From assembly GCA_023228065.1 (NCBI GenBank), contig JALOBX010000020.1:1-5258 (forward strand): 5,258 bases of DNA. The letters are read 5' to 3'. This DNA is from Candidatus Pacearchaeota archaeon. GTDB taxonomy: Archaea; Nanoarchaeota; Nanoarchaeia; Pacearchaeales; GW2011-AR1. The position numbers were made by a program, and so were the translations under genes. Below are positions 4,074-5,258 of the stretch, piece by piece. The stretch's first letter is position 1, and the number at the start of each line of letters is the position of its first letter. The notes under the pieces were generated by a model that saw only the letters and a program-made list of their open reading frames with translations, had not been told where the DNA came from and ran no database searches.

Positions 4074-5258
4074 ATGTCATTTCTTTCAAAGATTCTGGGC
4101 GATGACAATCAGAAATTCGTAAAACAGACAGAATCAATAGTCCAGAAGATTAATAACCTAGAAAATGAAATTTCTTCGCTTTCTGACGATCGGTTAAAAG
4201 AAAGGTCTTTGAATTTGATTGAGGTGCTTAAAAATGGAAAAACATTGGATGATATTTTGGAAGAATCTTTTGCCCTGATTAGGGAAAGTGCTAAAAGGAC
4301 CTTGAGTCAAAGGCATTTTGACGTTCAACTAATAGGGGGTATAGCTTTGCATAAGGGAAAGATTGCTGAAATGAGAACAGGAGAAGGAAAAACACTGGCT
4401 GCTACTGCTCCGGCATATCTTAATGCTTTATCCAAAAAAGGAGTGCATATTGTTACCGTAAATGACTACCTGGCCAAAAGAGATGCTGTCTGGATGGGCC
4501 AGATATACCACCTCTTGGGATTAAGCGTTGGCTGCATAGCCCATGAATCAGCTTTTTTGTATGATCCTACATACAAAGCAGATAATATCGAGGAAATGGA
4601 CAAGCAGAGAGATGAGGCCGGAAGCTTTAAAGTAATGGAGGACTATCTAAGGCCTGTTTCCAGGAAAGAAGCATATCTTGCAGATATTACCTATGGGACC
4701 AATCATGAATTCGGTTTTGATTATCTTAGGGATAATATGATATATGACCAGAGCCAGAAAGCTCAAAGAGAATTATCTTTTGCCATAATTGACGAAGTTG
4801 ATTCCATTTTAATTGATGAAGCCAGGACGCCCTTGATCATATCTGCTCCAGACACTGAAAGCTCTGCTATGTACAGGGATTTTGCCAAAATAATACCACA
4901 ATTAAAATCAGAGACAGATTATCAGATGTTTGAAAAAGAAAAAGCAGTAACTTTAACAGAAGAAGGGATTTTAAGAATAGAAAAGATCTTAGGAACAGAT
5001 AATATATATGAGGATAAAGGGGTAAGATATCTTCATTATCTTGAGCAGTCATTAAGAGCAGAAGTTTTGTTTAAAAAAGACCGCGACTATGTTGTGAAAG
5101 ACGGCCAGATTATAATTATTGATGAATTTACCGGAAGATTGATGCATGGAAGAAGATGGTCTGGAGGATTGCATCAGGCAATGGAAGCAAAAGAGGGATT
5201 GAATGTGCAGGCAGAATCAATTACGCTAGCTACAATTTCAATTCAAAACTATTTCAGA
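4074..5258 (+). CDS. secA: Preprotein translocase ATPase SecA, N-terminal 395 residues, cut by window edge
   Basis: SecA is the ATPase motor that pushes unfolded secretory proteins through the SecYEG channel. The frame is open for 395 codons to the right edge. In order: N-terminal helix MSFLSKILGD, a Q-motif region with RHFDVQL (80-86), Walker A RTGEGKT (101-107), VNDYLAKRDA (129-138), ITYGTNHEFGFDYLRDN (205-221), Walker B DEVD (240-243), DEARTPLIIS (248-257), the preprotein-binding domain (about 225-350), then DEFTGR (350-355), GLHQAMEAKEG (365-375) and the start of nucleotide-binding domain 2 (TLATISIQNYFR). Departures from the usual sequence are H211 for the second Asn of YGTNNEF and A258 for Gly after IIS. 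About 35 extra residues (roughly 157-195) lie between the LGL.VG strand and the REAY.ADITYGT segment. The ATG at 4074 is the first after the in-frame TAG at 4056 and gives a typical SecA N-terminus. About half the protein lies beyond the window. Confidence 0.96.
   Translation, partial: MSFLSKILGDDNQKFVKQTESIVQKINNLENEISSLSDDRLKERSLNLIEVLKNGKTLDDILEESFALIRESAKRTLSQRHFDVQLIGGIALHKGKIAEMRTGEGKTLAATAPAYLNALSKKGVHIVTVNDYLAKRDAVWMGQIYHLLGLSVGCIAHESAFLYDPTYKADNIEEMDKQRDEAGSFKVMEDYLRPVSRKEAYLADITYGTNHEFGFDYLRDNMIYDQSQKAQRELSFAIIDEVDSILIDEARTPLIISAPDTESSAMYRDFAKIIPQLKSETDYQMFEKEKAVTLTEEGILRIEKILGTDNIYEDKGVRYLHYLEQSLRAEVLFKKDRDYVVKDGQIIIIDEFTGRLMHGRRWSGGLHQAMEAKEGLNVQAESITLATISIQNYFR

Noticed and set aside
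4867..5052. 61-codon minus-strand frame inside secA
   Set aside because: It is antisense to a highly conserved SecA region and has no independent signal.

Overview
The window is AT-rich and lysine/isoleucine-rich, with short intergenic spaces. It reads like a chromosomal segment of a reduced bacterium, most likely Candidate Phyla Radiation (Patescibacteria, Parcubacteria-like). The supporting evidence is family resemblance: the SecA carries a long insertion of a kind I associate with this group, the short RaiA/HPF has a loop insertion, and there is a polytopic Wzy_C protein with a C-terminal helical-repeat tail. UGA ends both the Wzy-like gene and murB, so the recoded UGA=Gly lineages (Gracilibacteria, Absconditabacteria) are unlikely. 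The lineage call is inference; no rRNA is present.

Layout: positions 1-419 (minus strand) hold the 5' part of a membrane sugar-transferase gene that runs off the left edge. Divergently, after only 23 bp, comes a 642-residue Wzy/WaaL-like membrane protein (443-2371). These two look like the edge of a surface-polysaccharide locus: one family loads the first sugar phosphate on the lipid carrier, the other polymerises or transfers lipid-linked glycans. A 197-bp intergenic region follows. Then come murB (2569-3498, peptidoglycan precursor synthesis), raiA/hpf (3542-3991, ribosome hibernation), a clear intrinsic terminator, and secA (4074 onward, cut by the right edge after 395 codons). The raiA/hpf-secA adjacency is also known in other bacteria such as Firmicutes.

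The most interesting part is the intergenic region 2368-2568. It contains a promoter-like site overlapping the stop codon of the Wzy-like gene (perfect TTGACA, 17-bp spacer, extended -10). About 58 nt of GC-rich sequence follow, ending in an intrinsic terminator. A second promoter-like site then precedes a murB leader that can fold into a 10-bp stem. The short predicted RNA and the murB leader share two blocks of complementarity (8 bp perfect, and 13 bp with one bulged A), in an order that cannot form one continuous duplex. This looks like an undescribed small RNA / leader-RNA pair controlling murB, or two inverted copies of one structured element. No family was recognised, and this remains a hypothesis.

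No tRNA, rRNA, CRISPR array, transposase or integrase was seen.
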